Below, in pieces: positions 1 to 10,234 of a DNA stretch of 50,817 nucleotides; positions within the stretch are counted from its first letter, which is position 1; the number at the start of each line of letters is the position of its first letter. The position numbers and the translations under genes were made by a program. The notes under the pieces were generated by a model that saw only the letters and a program-made list of their open reading frames with translations, ran no database searches and was not told where the DNA came from. This stretch comes from an uncultured Clostridia bacterium (GTDB taxonomy: Bacteria > Bacillota > Clostridia > TANB77 > CAG-508), in the NCBI GenBank assembly GCA_944391865.1, contig CALXVD010000009.1:1-50817 (forward strand), read 5' to 3'.

Positions 1-48
1 GTTCCATTTTTTTTTTTTTTTACCGGCAAAAATGGAACCGTCCCCAAA
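1..48. repeat. palindromic 3'-end hairpin
   Basis: GTTCCATTTTT pairs with AAAAATGGAAC, followed by a CGTCCCC tail. It lies just past the 3' end of the KAP NTPase gene and resembles the GGGACAGTCCC hairpin family at 11963, 31972 and 45510. It probably ends transcription; the left edge of the window cuts off its context. Confidence 0.5.
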
Positions 49-65
49 TTTCCGGAATTCACAAT

Positions 66-2006
66 TTATTTATATTTTTCTAATATTGTTCCCAATTCTT
101 TTGAAAATTCTTTTAACATAACAATTTTTATTCCTATATCTTTTCCTTTAATATAATCATCAATAATTTGTTTTAATTGTCTTATGTTTTTCATTTCTGG
201 TTCTATTTCTTTTGTGTACTTTTCTGCTCTGTCTAATAATTTTTCTTTAATGGAAACTATATCTTCATTGCTAGCACACGAAATTCTTTGGAACATTTGA
301 TATGGGTCATAATATTTAAAAATTGGAATATTCATACATTCTTTATCAAATCTTTCATAAAACATTTCCATTTTCATTGGTATGCATTTAAATATGTTTT
401 CTGCTTTTTCCATATACATTTTATCTTTTAAGGCTCTATTTATCATATGAAAATGCTGCAAAACATCATTTATTTCTGGAGTTTTTTCTCCTACTATTAT
501 TTGGTCTATTTCTTCGTCCGCATTTTCTGAATATTCTGAATTTAATGCTGCTATATTCATTCCGTTAAAGAATATACCTCTAATAGTTTTTAAATCATAA
601 TCAATTAATCCTTTTTTTACAAAATAGGTAAAATATATAAATATTTTTACTGTATCTAATAATTTTAGTTTTCCATTTTTTACATCATCTATTACTTCTT
701 CTATTATACCAGGAAATTGATCATCAGATATCTTCCAGTATTCTTCTGTAAGTAATCTTTTATAGCCAGGAAGTTTCTCTGTATCTACTGTATTTATTAT
801 TACTTCCATATTACTTTTAAATGCTTTCATATCAAATATTCTTGTTCTTACATATATTTCTATAAATTTAAAAAATCTGTATTCTGATTTAAAGTTGTAG
901 TAATAATTATTATCAAATTCTTTTATATAGAACTGCCTATTATCCATAAGTACTCTAGATGATACCAAAATTGATTTATATTCTTCGTTGTCTGCAATGT
1001 TTACAAATTTATCTTTTGTTATTTTTCCTGCTTTTATTTCAAATGATATTGCAATAGTAAATATTAACATTGTTTGTAAGATTCTATAATTTGTATTTGG
1101 ATAATATTTGTTTACCATTTCATATATCTTTTTAAAGTCATTTAAAGCATGTTTTAGTATTCTTAAATTTCTTGTACCACTTTTATTAAATGTAGATGTA
1201 ATATAGTTTGTATTTTCTCTTAAAAATCTTATTAAATCTGGATTACTTTCGTATCTCATTAATATACCATTTATAATATAGTTAAATTCTGGTTGGTATT
1301 CAAATGTTTCACCTATTAATTTTTCTTTTATTCTTTCATAATCGTTTGCTTTGTCAAACACATATTCTATTTTATCTTGAATCTTCTCAACCATTGGTTT
1401 GTCTGTTTTAGATAAATCACCTTCTTTATCTAATATATATGTTGCTATAAATGTTTTCATTTCTAGATTTGAACTTTTTAATTTTGTAGATAACTCCTTT
1501 TCGTTACAAATAATAATTGTTTTTATGTGGTCATGTTCAACAAAATTATTTATATATCCTAGTATATCTATAACATCTACATTTGCTCTTTCTAGGTCAT
1601 CAAAACATAATACTTTATCATCAGTTGAGAAAAACTTGCTGTAATCTACTTTGTCACCATTTTGAGTAACTCCAAAAAGGTTTGCCATATCAAGTCCAGT
1701 TTTTGCATATTCTGGTATAGATTGTTGCCCTGTTGCACTCATATATTTTTTCATGTTTTTATCCATAAGCTGAGTAGTTTCTATAAATATTTTTTTACTA
1801 ATATCTTCTAAGTTTGAAATACCATATAAAGACATATATATAGTTGTATATGTCTTTCCGTTTAATTGAAGTGAATCTATTTTGTTTCTTATTTTATTAT
1901 TCCAAAAATAAGTTTTTCCGCTTCCCCATTCTCCATTTATCATTATTGCATAATCTGTATAATCTGCTCTTACATAATCTAATATACTTTCTACTAAATC
2001 TTCCAT
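66..2006 (-). CDS. KAP-family P-loop NTPase
   Basis: A 646-aa protein with a Walker A motif GEWGSGKT near residue 25 and a Walker B-like segment VLCFDDLERAN near residue 140, the arrangement of KAP-type STAND NTPases. The rest is a long helical region without recognisable domains or clear membrane segments. I start it at the ATG at 2006, seven bases after AGGAGG; the upstream TTG in frame has no ribosome binding site of its own. Many KAP proteins work in phage defence or membrane-linked signalling, but no partner gene is visible here, so the role is open. It is followed upstream by comF on the same strand, 29 bases away. Confidence 0.75.
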   Translation of the reverse strand: MEDLVESILDYVRADYTDYAIMINGEWGSGKTYFWNNKIRNKIDSLQLNGKTYTTIYMSLYGISNLEDISKKIFIETTQLMDKNMKKYMSATGQQSIPEYAKTGLDMANLFGVTQNGDKVDYSKFFSTDDKVLCFDDLERANVDVIDILGYINNFVEHDHIKTIIICNEKELSTKLKSSNLEMKTFIATYILDKEGDLSKTDKPMVEKIQDKIEYVFDKANDYERIKEKLIGETFEYQPEFNYIINGILMRYESNPDLIRFLRENTNYITSTFNKSGTRNLRILKHALNDFKKIYEMVNKYYPNTNYRILQTMLIFTIAISFEIKAGKITKDKFVNIADNEEYKSILVSSRVLMDNRQFYIKEFDNNYYYNFKSEYRFFKFIEIYVRTRIFDMKAFKSNMEVIINTVDTEKLPGYKRLLTEEYWKISDDQFPGIIEEVIDDVKNGKLKLLDTVKIFIYFTYFVKKGLIDYDLKTIRGIFFNGMNIAALNSEYSENADEEIDQIIVGEKTPEINDVLQHFHMINRALKDKMYMEKAENIFKCIPMKMEMFYERFDKECMNIPIFKYYDPYQMFQRISCASNEDIVSIKEKLLDRAEKYTKEIEPEMKNIRQLKQIIDDYIKGKDIGIKIVMLKEFSKELGTILEKYK

Positions 2007-2034
2007 AGCCAAACCTCCTGTTTTATCTTGTGTT

Positions 2035-2691
2035 TTAATCTTTTGCTAAAGTTATTACGCCTATTTTTTGCGCTCCTGCTTCTTTTATTACTCTAGCACA
2101 CTCATTTACTGTACTTCCTGTTGTATAAATATCATCAAATATTATTATCTTTTTACTTTTTATTTCTTCCCATTTTTTTACTTCAAATACATTCTTTATG
2201 TTTTGTTTTCTATCTTTTTTCCCCAATTCAGATTGTGGTTTTATATTTTTTGTTTTTACTAAATTACCTTTCATTAGCTCTATATTAAGTTTTTTTGCAA
2301 TCTCTTTTGCAATTAGTTCTGTTTGATTATACCCTCTTGTTCTTTTTCTTTTTGCATGAATTGGAACTGGGATTATTATATCATATTTTTTGATAATACC
2401 ACATAATTTTTTGTTTTTTAATATTATTTCTGAAAAAGTTTTATATAAATATGACTTGTCCCTAAATTTGTATTCTATTATTTTTTTCCTAACTAAACTT
2501 TTATATTTTAATAAATAAAAAATTTCATCGTAATATTTTTCTTTATTTCTATTTTTCTCTAGTTTATTTAATTGGTATTCTTTTAAATTGATTTTGCATT
2601 TATTGCATAAACTATCTTTTGATATTTCTCCACAAAATCCACAAACAGGTGGATATATCAGATTTAAAATTTTATCTATGATTTTTTTCAT
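2035..2691 (-). CDS. comF: ComF family phosphoribosyltransferase-like protein
   Basis: A 218-aa protein with an N-terminal zinc-ribbon (CGFC near residue 19 and CNKC about ten residues later) and a C-terminal PRTase fold with the signature IIIFDDIYTTGST. This is the ComF/GntX architecture, tied in Firmicutes to DNA uptake and recombination of single-stranded DNA. I use the ATG at 2691, preceded by AAAGGAA, rather than the ATG 15 bases upstream. It probably shares a transcript with the KAP NTPase gene downstream. No other competence genes are in view. Confidence 0.8.
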   Translation of the reverse strand: MKKIIDKILNLIYPPVCGFCGEISKDSLCNKCKINLKEYQLNKLEKNRNKEKYYDEIFYLLKYKSLVRKKIIEYKFRDKSYLYKTFSEIILKNKKLCGIIKKYDIIIPVPIHAKRKRTRGYNQTELIAKEIAKKLNIELMKGNLVKTKNIKPQSELGKKDRKQNIKNVFEVKKWEEIKSKKIIIFDDIYTTGSTVNECARVIKEAGAQKIGVITLAKD

Positions 2692-2712
2692 TTGAATTCC
2701 TTTCATTGCTTT

Positions 2713-2746
2713 TGTGAGGTAAGAGGTGTGAAGTGTGAGGTGTGCT
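2713..2746. repeat. heptamer-word repeat, single arm
   Basis: Tandem degenerate 7-nt words of the GTGAGGT/AGTGTGA type, directly upstream of comF. It is one arm of the palindromic element found complete at 18453, 20421, 39824 and 44485; the second arm is missing here. Confidence 0.6.
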
Positions 2747-2776
2747 ATTTAGAATTAAAATATTAATAATAAAAAA

Positions 2777-2820
2777 TTGGGAACAGTTTAGTTTTTTATT
2801 TTTTTAATCCCGTCCCCAAA
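2777..2820. repeat. imperfect GGGAACAG/CCCGTCCCC hairpin
   Basis: A hairpin-forming T-rich segment between the dnaE stop and comF. It is related to the GGGACAGTCCC elements at other gene ends in this window and is a candidate terminator for dnaE. Confidence 0.4.
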
Positions 2821-2827
2821 AACTATA

Positions 2828-5800
2828 TTATATATTGATATTTTCTTGACCCACTATTTCTCTAAATGCATTTAATATCTCTTGTGTTAAATAGATTGCG
2901 CCACATGGAAGTATCTTTTCTCCATCTTGTACACTTACTGCTATGTTGTTTCTATCTCCAGAGAAAAATCTTATTGCACCTCTTAATTTATCTTTTTGTT
3001 CTTCTGATATGTTTGTTATATTTATTGTTAATAATTTTGGTTTTTCTTTTTGCTTTTCTATGTGTGTAGCTCTTTTGCTCTCTTTAAAATTCTGGTTTAC
3101 AACATTTTCGTTAAATTCGGTTATGTTATTTGCAACAATTTTTACTGGCTCATCTTCTCTTATACTTAATCTTCCGTCTATTAAAACTATATTTTCTTCT
3201 AATAATATATGCTGTGCTTTACTAAAGCAACTATCAAATACTATTATCTCTGTACTTCCATATAAATCTTCTACACTCATAAATGCCATTAATGTATTTC
3301 TTTTTGTGTATTTCTTTTTTATTGAATTTATTATTCCTACATATTTTACTTGTTTTCCATCTAGCCCCAAATCTTCTCGCTCACTTATTTGTAACATTTG
3401 TAGTGTGTTTATTGTAGATACCGCTTCTATCTTGCTTCTTAATTTATCTAGTGGGTGTCCTGAAATATAAATTCCTAGCATTTCTTTTTCCATTGATAGA
3501 AGCTCTTTTTCGTCAAATTCCTTAAGTGTTGTAAATTTATACTTCATGTTTTCTATTTTTTCGTCTTCTGTTTTTCCTAAGTCAAACATTGTTACTTGAC
3601 CTTGCATAGTTTTTCTTGATGTATCATTTATAGTATCTAATATCGTTTCGAATGATGCTAGAAGTGTACTTCTTGTTTGTTCAAATTCATCAAAAGCTCC
3701 TGCTTTAATTAAACTTTCTATACATTTTTTATTTACAGCTTCTCCTTGCATTCTTTCGCAAAAGTCTGTAAAACTTTTAAATTCTCCGTTTTCTTTTCTT
3801 TCTTTTACAATACTATCTACTGCTGCTACTCCAACATTTTTTACGCTTCCGAAGTCCAAACCTTATTTTATCTCCATATACTGCAAATTTTGTATAGCTT
3901 TTGTTTATATCTGGTTTTAATATTTCAATATTTAGTCTTTTACATTCATCTATATATTCTGGAACTTTATCTAGATTTCCTAAAAAGCTGTTTAATGTAG
4001 CTGCCATAAATTCTGGTGGATAATATGTTTTTAAATATGCTGTTTGATATGCTACAACTGCATATGCTGCTGCGTGTGATTTATTGAATGCATATTTTGC
4101 AAACTCTGCCATTTCATCAAATATTTTATTTGCAGATTTTTCGTCTATTCCGTTTCTTACACAACCTGGAATTATTATATTTCCATTTTCATCAACTTGC
4201 CCATGTATAAAATTTTCTCTTTCTTTTGCCATTACATCTAGTTTTTTCTTTCCCATTGCACGTCTTACTAAATCTGCTCTTCCGAAGTGAGTATCCTGCT
4301 AAGTCTCTTACTATTTGCATAACTTGTTCTTGGTACACCATACAACCATATGTAACATTTAATATTGGCTCTAGGCTAGGATGTGTATATTCGCTATGTT
4401 CTGGATTTAATTTATTTTTTATATATCTTGGTATTTGATCCATTGGTCCAGGTCTATAAAGAGAAACACCTGCAATTATATCTTCTAAGCAGTCTGGTTT
4501 TAATTCCTTCATAAAGTTTGTCATACCTTGGCTTTCGAATTGGAATACACCTGATGTGTTCCCGCTTTGCCATGTATTTTCAAATACTTTTGGATCGTTC
4601 ATTTCTTTATCTATTTTTACATCTATTCCTCTACATTTTTTTACTAATTTTATTGTATCGGAAATTACTGTAAGTGTTCTAAGTCCTAAAAAGTCCATTT
4701 TAAGTAATCCTAGTTCTTCTAATGTTGTCATTATAAACTGGGTTGAAATTGTTCCTTCATTCACATATAAAGGTACATAGTCTATTACCGGATCTTTTGT
4801 AATAACTATTCCGCAAGCGTGTGTTGATGCCTGTCTTGGAAGTCCTTCTAAGCCCATTGCTATGTCTAATAATTTTCTTGTTTCCTCATCTTGTTCATAG
4901 AGCATACCAAATTCTCTATTTTGCTCTAATGCTTTTTTTATTGTAATATGTAGTTCATTTGGTACCATTTTTGCAAGTTTATCTGCTTCTGCATATGGTA
5001 CATCTAATGCCCTTGCAACATCTCTAATTACCATTCTTGCAGACATTGTACCAAATGTTATTATTTGTGATACATGGTCTTTTCCATATTTTCTGCCAAC
5101 GTAGTCTATTACTTCCCCTCTTCTTTCATAGTCAAAGTCTATATCAAAGTCTGGCATACTTATTCTTTCTGGATTTAAAAATCTTTCGAAAAGTAGATTA
5201 TATTTTATTGGATCTATATCTGTAATACCAAGTGCATAAGCAACCATTGAACCTGCACCAGATCCACGCCCAGGTCCTACTGCTATACCTTGATTTCTTG
5301 CATAATTTATAAAATCCCATACTATTAAAAAGTAATCTACATATCCCATTTTTTCTATTACAGATATTTCATAATCAAAACGATTTTTTATTTCTTCACT
5401 TGGATTTTCTCCATACCTATTTATTAATCCATCTTTTGCAAGTTTTTTAAAATAGTCAGCATGGGTTTTAAATTCTTTTGGAACCTCATAGTTTGGAAGT
5501 TTTGTGTTTCCAAATTCAAAATCTACATTGCATTTTTCTGCAATTTTTACTGTGTTTTCTATTGCTTCTGGTACATTTTTAAAATACTCTATCATTTCTT
5601 CTGGAGATTTTAAATAGAATTCGTCTGTTCCCATACGCATTCTATCTTCATCAGTCATTTTTTTACCAGTTTGTATACATAGTAATATTTCGTGGTTATA
5701 TGCGTCTTCTTTTTTTAAATAATGTGCGTCATTTGTTGCAACTAAAGGAATATTTAATTTTTTAGACATTTCTATTAATTTTTGGTTTGCTAAAATTTGT

Positions 5801-6342
5801 TCTGGTAATCCGTTTGGTTGAATTTCTAAATAATAGTCTTCTCCAAATACTCTTTTATACCACAATGCAACTTCTTCTGCTTTTTCTAAATTATTGTTTA
5901 ATATTTCTCTATTTACATGGCCAGCAAGGCAAGCACTTAAACAAATAAGTCCCTCGTGATATTTTTCTAATATTTCGTAGTCTATACGAGGTTTATAATA
6001 AAAGCCTTCTGTAAATCCCATTGATACTAAATAACTCAAATTTTTATATCCTGTTTGATTTTTTGCAAGTAATATTAAATGGTAATAATGGTTGTCTATA
6101 TTTGGTTCTTTATCAAATCTTGTTCTTGGAGCAACATATACTTCGCACCCTATAATAGGCTTTATACCTTCTTTTTCACATGCTTTATAAAAGTCTACTG
6201 CTCCAAACATTACTCCATGGTCAGTAAGAGCAATAGAATCCATTCCTAGTTCTTTTGCTCTTACAGGTAAATCTTTTATTCTGTTTGCTCCATCTAATAA
6301 GCTAAATTCACTATGGACGTGTAAGTGTACAAAATTTGACAT
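2828..6342 (-). CDS. dnaE: DNA polymerase III subunit alpha, read through two CGG +1 shifts
   Basis: Replicative DNA polymerase of the DnaE type, 1170 aa if two single-base shifts are made. The PHP domain starts at the N-terminus (HLHVHSEFSLLDGA), the palm carries GPGRGSGAG and the catalytic PDFDIDFD near residue 400, and the C-terminus holds the OB-fold region. Read strictly, the frame fails at 4284-4282 and again at 3851-3849. In both places an in-frame CGG follows CTT, and the conserved sequence resumes one base later with glycine: YSL-G-RADLVRRAMGKK (Gly687) and RFGL-G-SVKNVG (Gly831). An essential gene with two identical breaks is unlikely to be a pseudogene; I treat it as one functional CDS. 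Confidence 0.93.
3849..3851 (-). other. CGG +1 frameshift site, dnaE site 2
   Basis: Context GGA CTT C GGA AGC. The in-frame codon after CTT is CGG; skipping its C restores L-G-S-V-K-N-V-G of DnaE (Gly831). Confidence 0.9.
4282..4284 (-). other. CGG +1 frameshift site, dnaE site 1
   Basis: Context TCA CTT C GGA AGA. Skipping the C restores GYSLGRADLVRRAMG, a highly conserved DnaE stretch (Gly687). Confidence 0.92.
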
Positions 6343-6427
6343 TTTAACCTCTCTTTCTCATGCCTGTATTATATTATAAATTGTTTATTTTAGCAATATA
6401 AATTGGAATTTGAATAATTGTATTTTA

Positions 6428-6519
6428 TTTTTGGAATTTGGTATTTGGCTGTATAAAGATATGTCTACGAAGACTTTCCCTATATCACCAAATACAAAAC
6501 ACTAAAAACCAAACACCAA
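6428..6519. repeat. palindrome with ATTTGG-type heptamer arms
   Basis: Left arm of TTTGGAATTTGGTATTTGG words and right arm of the complementary CCAAACACCAA type, around a core with TCTACGAAGAC. It lies between the divergent dnaE and Cof genes. The word period is about 7 nt, like the GTGAGA family, but the sequence is different. Confidence 0.6.
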
Positions 6520-6564
6520 TTAATTACAATTCATCCTATTTTACATAAAATTGCAGATTCCCTA

Positions 6565-6593
6565 TTTACTATTTTGCCAAAATATGGTATACT
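6565..6593 (+). promoter_or_regulatory. candidate promoter of the Cof phosphatase gene
   Basis: TTTACT, 17 bases, TATACT, about 20 bases before the AGTTGGAGGG ribosome binding site of the gene at 6617. The -35 box is only a moderate match. Confidence 0.45.
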
Positions 6594-6616
6594 AAAATAG
6601 TTGGAGGGAAACAAAA

Positions 6617-7472
6617 ATGATTAAATTAGTTGCAAGTGATTTAGATGGAACTATAATCGGCAGAGATAATAACATTTTTGAAAATAACCTTAAAGCTATA
6701 AATGATATTAATAATAAAAATATAAATTTTGTAATTTGTACGGGAAAAACATACCCAATTATAAAAGGTATGTGTTCTAAATTTAATGCATCTTATGGCA
6801 TTTTTGGTAATCGGGAATCAAATTATAAATTTAAAAACTGGTGAAGAAATATATAAAAAGTTATTAACTAATTCAGAAATTAATTCATGTATTGATATTG
6901 CAAAATCTCATAACTTGCATGTTCATATATATACAGATAAACAAATTGTTACAGAAGAATTAAAATATATGGATTTAAGAAATTATAAATTGCAACAAGA
7001 AAAATATTATGATACTTCTCTTGAGGTTATACTTGTAGACGATTTAAAACAATATTTAAAATTTAATAATGTAGAAGTTTGCAAATTAATTATATCTTCT
7101 GAAAGTGATTTATCTAATATAAAAAAAGAAATTTTAGAAAAAGAAGATGTTTCTATTACAACAATAAAAAAATATGGTGAATATAAAGATAAAGTTATAG
7201 ATAAAGAATATGAATATTTGGATATTAGCCCAAAAAATATAAATAAAAGTACAGCTTTAAATATTTTGAAAGATTATTTAAAAGTTGATAATAGCGAAAT
7301 AATGGCAATTGGAGATAATTTAAATGATTTAGATATGGTTAAAAATTCTGGAGTTGGTGTTGCCGTTGCAAATGCTTATGATGAATTAAAACAAGTAGCA
7401 AAATATACTACTCAAAATTCAGTTGAAAGAGGTGGCTTTGCTGAAGCTGTTTATAAATTTATAGAGTTTTAA
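6617..7472 (+). CDS. Cof-type HAD-superfamily phosphatase, one CGG +1 shift
   Basis: A 284-aa Cof/YbjI-like HAD phosphatase, probably acting on sugar phosphates or other small phosphorylated metabolites. Motif I is SDLDGTIIG at residues 8-16, the motif III lysine lies in NKSTALNIL, and motif IV is GDNLNDLDMV. The strict frame stops soon after residue 65; the in-frame CGG at 6812-6814 follows AAT, and dropping its C gives YGIFGN-G-NQIINLKTGEEIY, the expected substrate-cap entry of this family. This is the only plus-strand site besides the RluA gene, so the effect is not tied to one strand. The start follows TTGGAGGG. Confidence 0.88.
6812..6814 (+). other. CGG +1 frameshift site, Cof phosphatase
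   Basis: Context GGT AAT C GGG AAT. Skipping C gives F-G-N-G-N-Q-I-I, the usual Cof-family wording (Gly66). The quadruplet is CGGG. Confidence 0.9.
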
Positions 7473-7481
7473 TCTATATTG

Positions 7482-7577
7482 GAAGTAAGAAGTGGGATGT
7501 GAGAAGTGTGAAATTATGGTAAGTCTACGTAGCTGTGCTCTAAAATCACATCTCACACATCAAACATCTTACCTCTA
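7482..7577. repeat. palindrome with GTGAGA-type heptamer arms
   Basis: Left arm AAGTGGGATGTGAGAAGTG and right arm CACATCTCACACATC flank a core with GGTAAGTCTACG. It sits between the convergent Cof and nadD genes and could act as a bidirectional terminator. Confidence 0.65.
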
Positions 7578-7589
7578 ACTTACAATATT

Positions 7590-8192
7590 TCATACATATA
7601 AATTATTTTCTTTAATATATTCCAAAACATCTTTATTTAAAAATTTATCTACATTTTCTCCTTTTTTTAGTTTGTTTCTAACTTGAGTAGAACTAAAATC
7701 TATTTTACTATTATTAAAAACTATTATTGATGATTTATATTTTTTTAGTAAATCATCTTTTTTTATTATATCTTCTATTCTTTCTTCTCCTCTTTCTAAT
7801 GCTATTATTTTAAAATTTTTAAGCAAGTCTTCTGGTCTTTTCCAATTGCTTATTTCTTTTAAATTATCTGCACCTGTTACAAAACATATATCATAATCTG
7901 TGAATTTATTTTTAAATATATTTAATGTTTCAATTGTATAAAATTGTCTTTCTTGAATTAGCTCTATATTTGATACTTCTATATTTTTTTCATTTTGACA
8001 CATTAGTTTAAGCATATTATATCTATGCTCATCTTTTTCTAAACTATTTTTGTTGTATTTTGTACTTACTGGAACAAAGTATAGTTTTCTTATGTTTTTA
8101 TCCGTTTCCAATATTTGTTTTGCAAGCATTAAGTGAGAATTAAGTGGCGGATTAAACGAGCCACCAAAAATAGCAATAATCTTTTTTTCCAT
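7590..8192 (-). CDS. nadD: nicotinate-nucleotide adenylyltransferase
   Basis: A 200-aa nucleotidyltransferase that adenylates nicotinate mononucleotide in NAD synthesis. The N-terminal nucleotide-binding motif is FGGSFNPPLNSH, where the last His belongs to the degenerate HxGH motif, and the C-terminal motif is DFSSTQVRNKL (family consensus SSTxIR). Length matches the bacterial NadD family. In many Firmicutes nadD is next to yqeK and obg; here obg is about 33 kb away and no yqeK is seen. Confidence 0.88.
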   Translation of the reverse strand: MEKKIIAIFGGSFNPPLNSHLMLAKQILETDKNIRKLYFVPVSTKYNKNSLEKDEHRYNMLKLMCQNEKNIEVSNIELIQERQFYTIETLNIFKNKFTDYDICFVTGADNLKEISNWKRPEDLLKNFKIIALERGEERIEDIIKKDDLLKKYKSSIIVFNNSKIDFSSTQVRNKLKKGENVDKFLNKDVLEYIKENNLYV

Positions 8193-8382
8193 TTTTTTAC
8201 CTTCTTTATTTTTATAGCATATTTATTTAATATTTATATCATACTTTTTCACTTTATTACAATTATTATTTAATAAATTATAATTTGAAACTGAGCAGTA
8301 GCACAATTTAATTTTAAGTTATTTAATCATTTAAAAATGAATTAAATTGCAAATATTTGCATTATTAATATACAAAAATATA

Positions 8383-8429
8383 GGACAGTATTACTTTTTT
8401 CGCTATAATAAACAAAATAAATACTGTCC
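8383..8429. terminator. GGACAGTATT/AATACTGTCC hairpin
   Basis: A perfect 10-base inverted repeat around an AT-rich loop, 24 bases past the stop of the variable protein gene at 8454. It belongs to the GGGACAGTCCC-like hairpins. It probably ends the minus-strand transcript; the rest of the spacer from 8193 shows nothing recognisable. Confidence 0.55.
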
Positions 8430-8453
8430 GTAAACTAATTTTATAAATGTGTT

Positions 8454-9977
8454 TTAATAAATACCAGATACCTTTATTACTGGACGAACACCTCTTGAAA
8501 TAGTAATTGTGCTTATTCTACCATTTGAATTAACATTCCATAGATATCCACCTAAATCTCTATCGGAATTAATACATCTTATATAGAAGTTTACACTATT
8601 AATTTCTTCTGTAATTATACGTGAAGCAAGCCAATAGCTATTGGTATTTTTTTCTTGAACTACTCCATGATAGCTCATCCTTATTAAATCTTGTTCATAA
8701 TTATTATCTTCTCCTTTTCCTGCTTCACTGTATTTTGAATTCCAGTTTGCTAAGTTATCTGATATATAAGGTGTAGTGTTTTCACTATATGGATTCTCTC
8801 GGCTACTTCCTACACTTCTTATATTTTCTTTTGGTATATCAGGATTTGTTACTTGCTCTTTTGCATAATCATTTATTATTTTTATTGCATTGTTATATGA
8901 ATATATTGATTTTTCTATGTCTTCCAATGTTCCGTTCTTATCCATATCTACTTCTGCAATTACTGTTTCATCTTCCCAATTTATTGTTGTATCATCATAT
9001 CCTAATGTTAACTCTTCTCCTACTACCGTTGGTGCTACTGCTTCTACTGTTCCATCTAAATCATCATATATTATTTTCCATCCATTATATTCATCATTTT
9101 CTGTTAAAACTCCTAAGTCTTCTCCCTCTTTCCCTTGTGGTGTGTATATTTTTTCTACACTTTCTGTTATTGCACCTCCTTGACTTAGCATATCTACATA
9201 CGCTTTTACTCTATATGCAGGTGCATTTTTCTCATCTTTTGGATATTTTATATAAAAGTCATATAGTCCATAACATTTATCTTGTTCTATTTTCATGTCT
9301 CCATAATTCATATCTATAAATTCTAAATTTTCTTCCGGATGTTCCTCAATTTGGTCATAGGATTTAAATGTAAAATTATTTATATCCATAATATCATTCA
9401 TAAAATCTCTTCCAGTTCCATCTACTCCTAAAAAGTATTTCTCTAATAATGACAATGTTGCATCTTCTTCTCCTGTATATGGTGCTATTCCTATTTCTTC
9501 TAGCCAGCCACGTTCTTCTTCGTCTGTTACTACAGCTGGGTCATAATAAAGTGTTCCATTTTTTGATACTACTAATTTACTTCCATATTTGCTTTTTAAT
9601 TCGTCTGATATAGGTAAATCATTTATTGTTATTCCATAGTCCGAAGGTTCTTCTCCTCCATTTTCTGCAACCTTTACTGCTTTTGCTATTTCTAATTGTT
9701 CTTGTATTTCTGCTATTTCTGTTTGATATGCTGCTTTTCTTGCTGTTCCAAATAACCCACTATTTAATGCTACTGTTATGGTTACTGCTACTAGTATTAG
9801 CATTACTATTATTGTTATTATTAGGGCTATTAGGGTTATTCCTCTGTGGTCTATGGGCGCAGTTTGGCTATCCTCTTTGGTATTCCTTACCGACAACGCC
9901 CCTACAGGTTTTGCATTTATTATTGTGTGAGGTGCGAGGTGTGATGTGTGATTTTGGTTTGTTTTTTTGTTATTCAT
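8454..9977 (-). CDS. prepilin-like protein with DGR-type variable C-terminus (paralog 1)
   Basis: A 507-aa protein. The N-terminus has a type IV prepilin-like segment, G-ITLIALIITIIVMLILVAV, where cleavage would follow the Gly, then a helical stalk. The C-terminus has the wording of diversity-generating retroelement (DGR) target proteins with a C-type-lectin fold: YWLASR near the start of the variable part and SRGVRPVIKVSG at the end. The first ~190 residues are nearly identical to the protein at 27430; the C-terminal ~60 residues differ strongly. The start is the ATG at 9977 after AAAGGAAG; a longer frame would begin inside tRNA-Glu. The region at 9924-9951 encoding NHTSHLAPHT is an arm of the GTGAGA repeat inserted in frame. 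The likely role is surface display. Confidence 0.75.
   Translation of the reverse strand: MNNKKTNQNHTSHLAPHTIINAKPVGALSVRNTKEDSQTAPIDHRGITLIALIITIIVMLILVAVTITVALNSGLFGTARKAAYQTEIAEIQEQLEIAKAVKVAENGGEEPSDYGITINDLPISDELKSKYGSKLVVSKNGTLYYDPAVVTDEEERGWLEEIGIAPYTGEEDATLSLLEKYFLGVDGTGRDFMNDIMDINNFTFKSYDQIEEHPEENLEFIDMNYGDMKIEQDKCYGLYDFYIKYPKDEKNAPAYRVKAYVDMLSQGGAITESVEKIYTPQGKEGEDLGVLTENDEYNGWKIIYDDLDGTVEAVAPTVVGEELTLGYDDTTINWEDETVIAEVDMDKNGTLEDIEKSIYSYNNAIKIINDYAKEQVTNPDIPKENIRSVGSSRENPYSENTTPYISDNLANWNSKYSEAGKGEDNNYEQDLIRMSYHGVVQEKNTNSYWLASRIITEEINSVNFYIRCINSDRDLGGYLWNVNSNGRISTITISRGVRPVIKVSGIY
9924..9951. repeat. GTGAGA-type heptamer arm inside a coding region
   Basis: The words GTGTGAGGTGCGAGG continue the dispersed family but lie inside the first codons of the variable protein gene, where they encode a His/Ser/Thr-rich stretch. 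A similar arm is at the same place in the paralog (28839-28867). Confidence 0.55.
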
Positions 9978-10015
9978 TTGTGCATCTTCCTTTCTTTTGT
10001 TTTTAGTCGCATTTT

Positions 10016-10090
10016 TGGTGACCCGTACGGGAATCGAACCCATGATTCAGCCTTGAGAGGGCTGCGTCTTAACCGCTTGACCAACGGGCC
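10016..10090 (-). tRNA. tRNA-Glu (anticodon CTC)
   Basis: A 75-nt cloverleaf with encoded CCA. The acceptor arm is GGCCCG/CGGGTC, the anticodon stem is CAGCC/GGCTG around loop CTCTCAA, which gives anticodon CTC (reads GAG), and the T-arm has GGTTCGATTCC. It does not read CGG and cannot explain the frameshift sites. Confidence 0.93.
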
Positions 10091-10234
10091 AAATATAAAT
10101 ATATTTATAACATTATTTATATAAGTTGTCAATATACGTATTAGATAAATTAGATTTTTTAGTAATAGATGTATAAACCTCTTGATTAATTTTTTCCAAT
10201 AATATATATTATATTAGTAATTAGGAGGTAAATT

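Noticed and set aside
2828..6342. dnaE, alaS, ligA, obg and others as pseudogenes
   Set aside because: They are essential, otherwise fully conserved and carry no other lesions. The genuine pseudogene in the window (reverse transcriptase) looks quite different.
9978..10043. Longer start of the variable protein gene, inside tRNA-Glu
   Set aside because: The extra codons are complementary to the tRNA; the ATG at 9977 has a ribosome binding site and matches the paralog's start.
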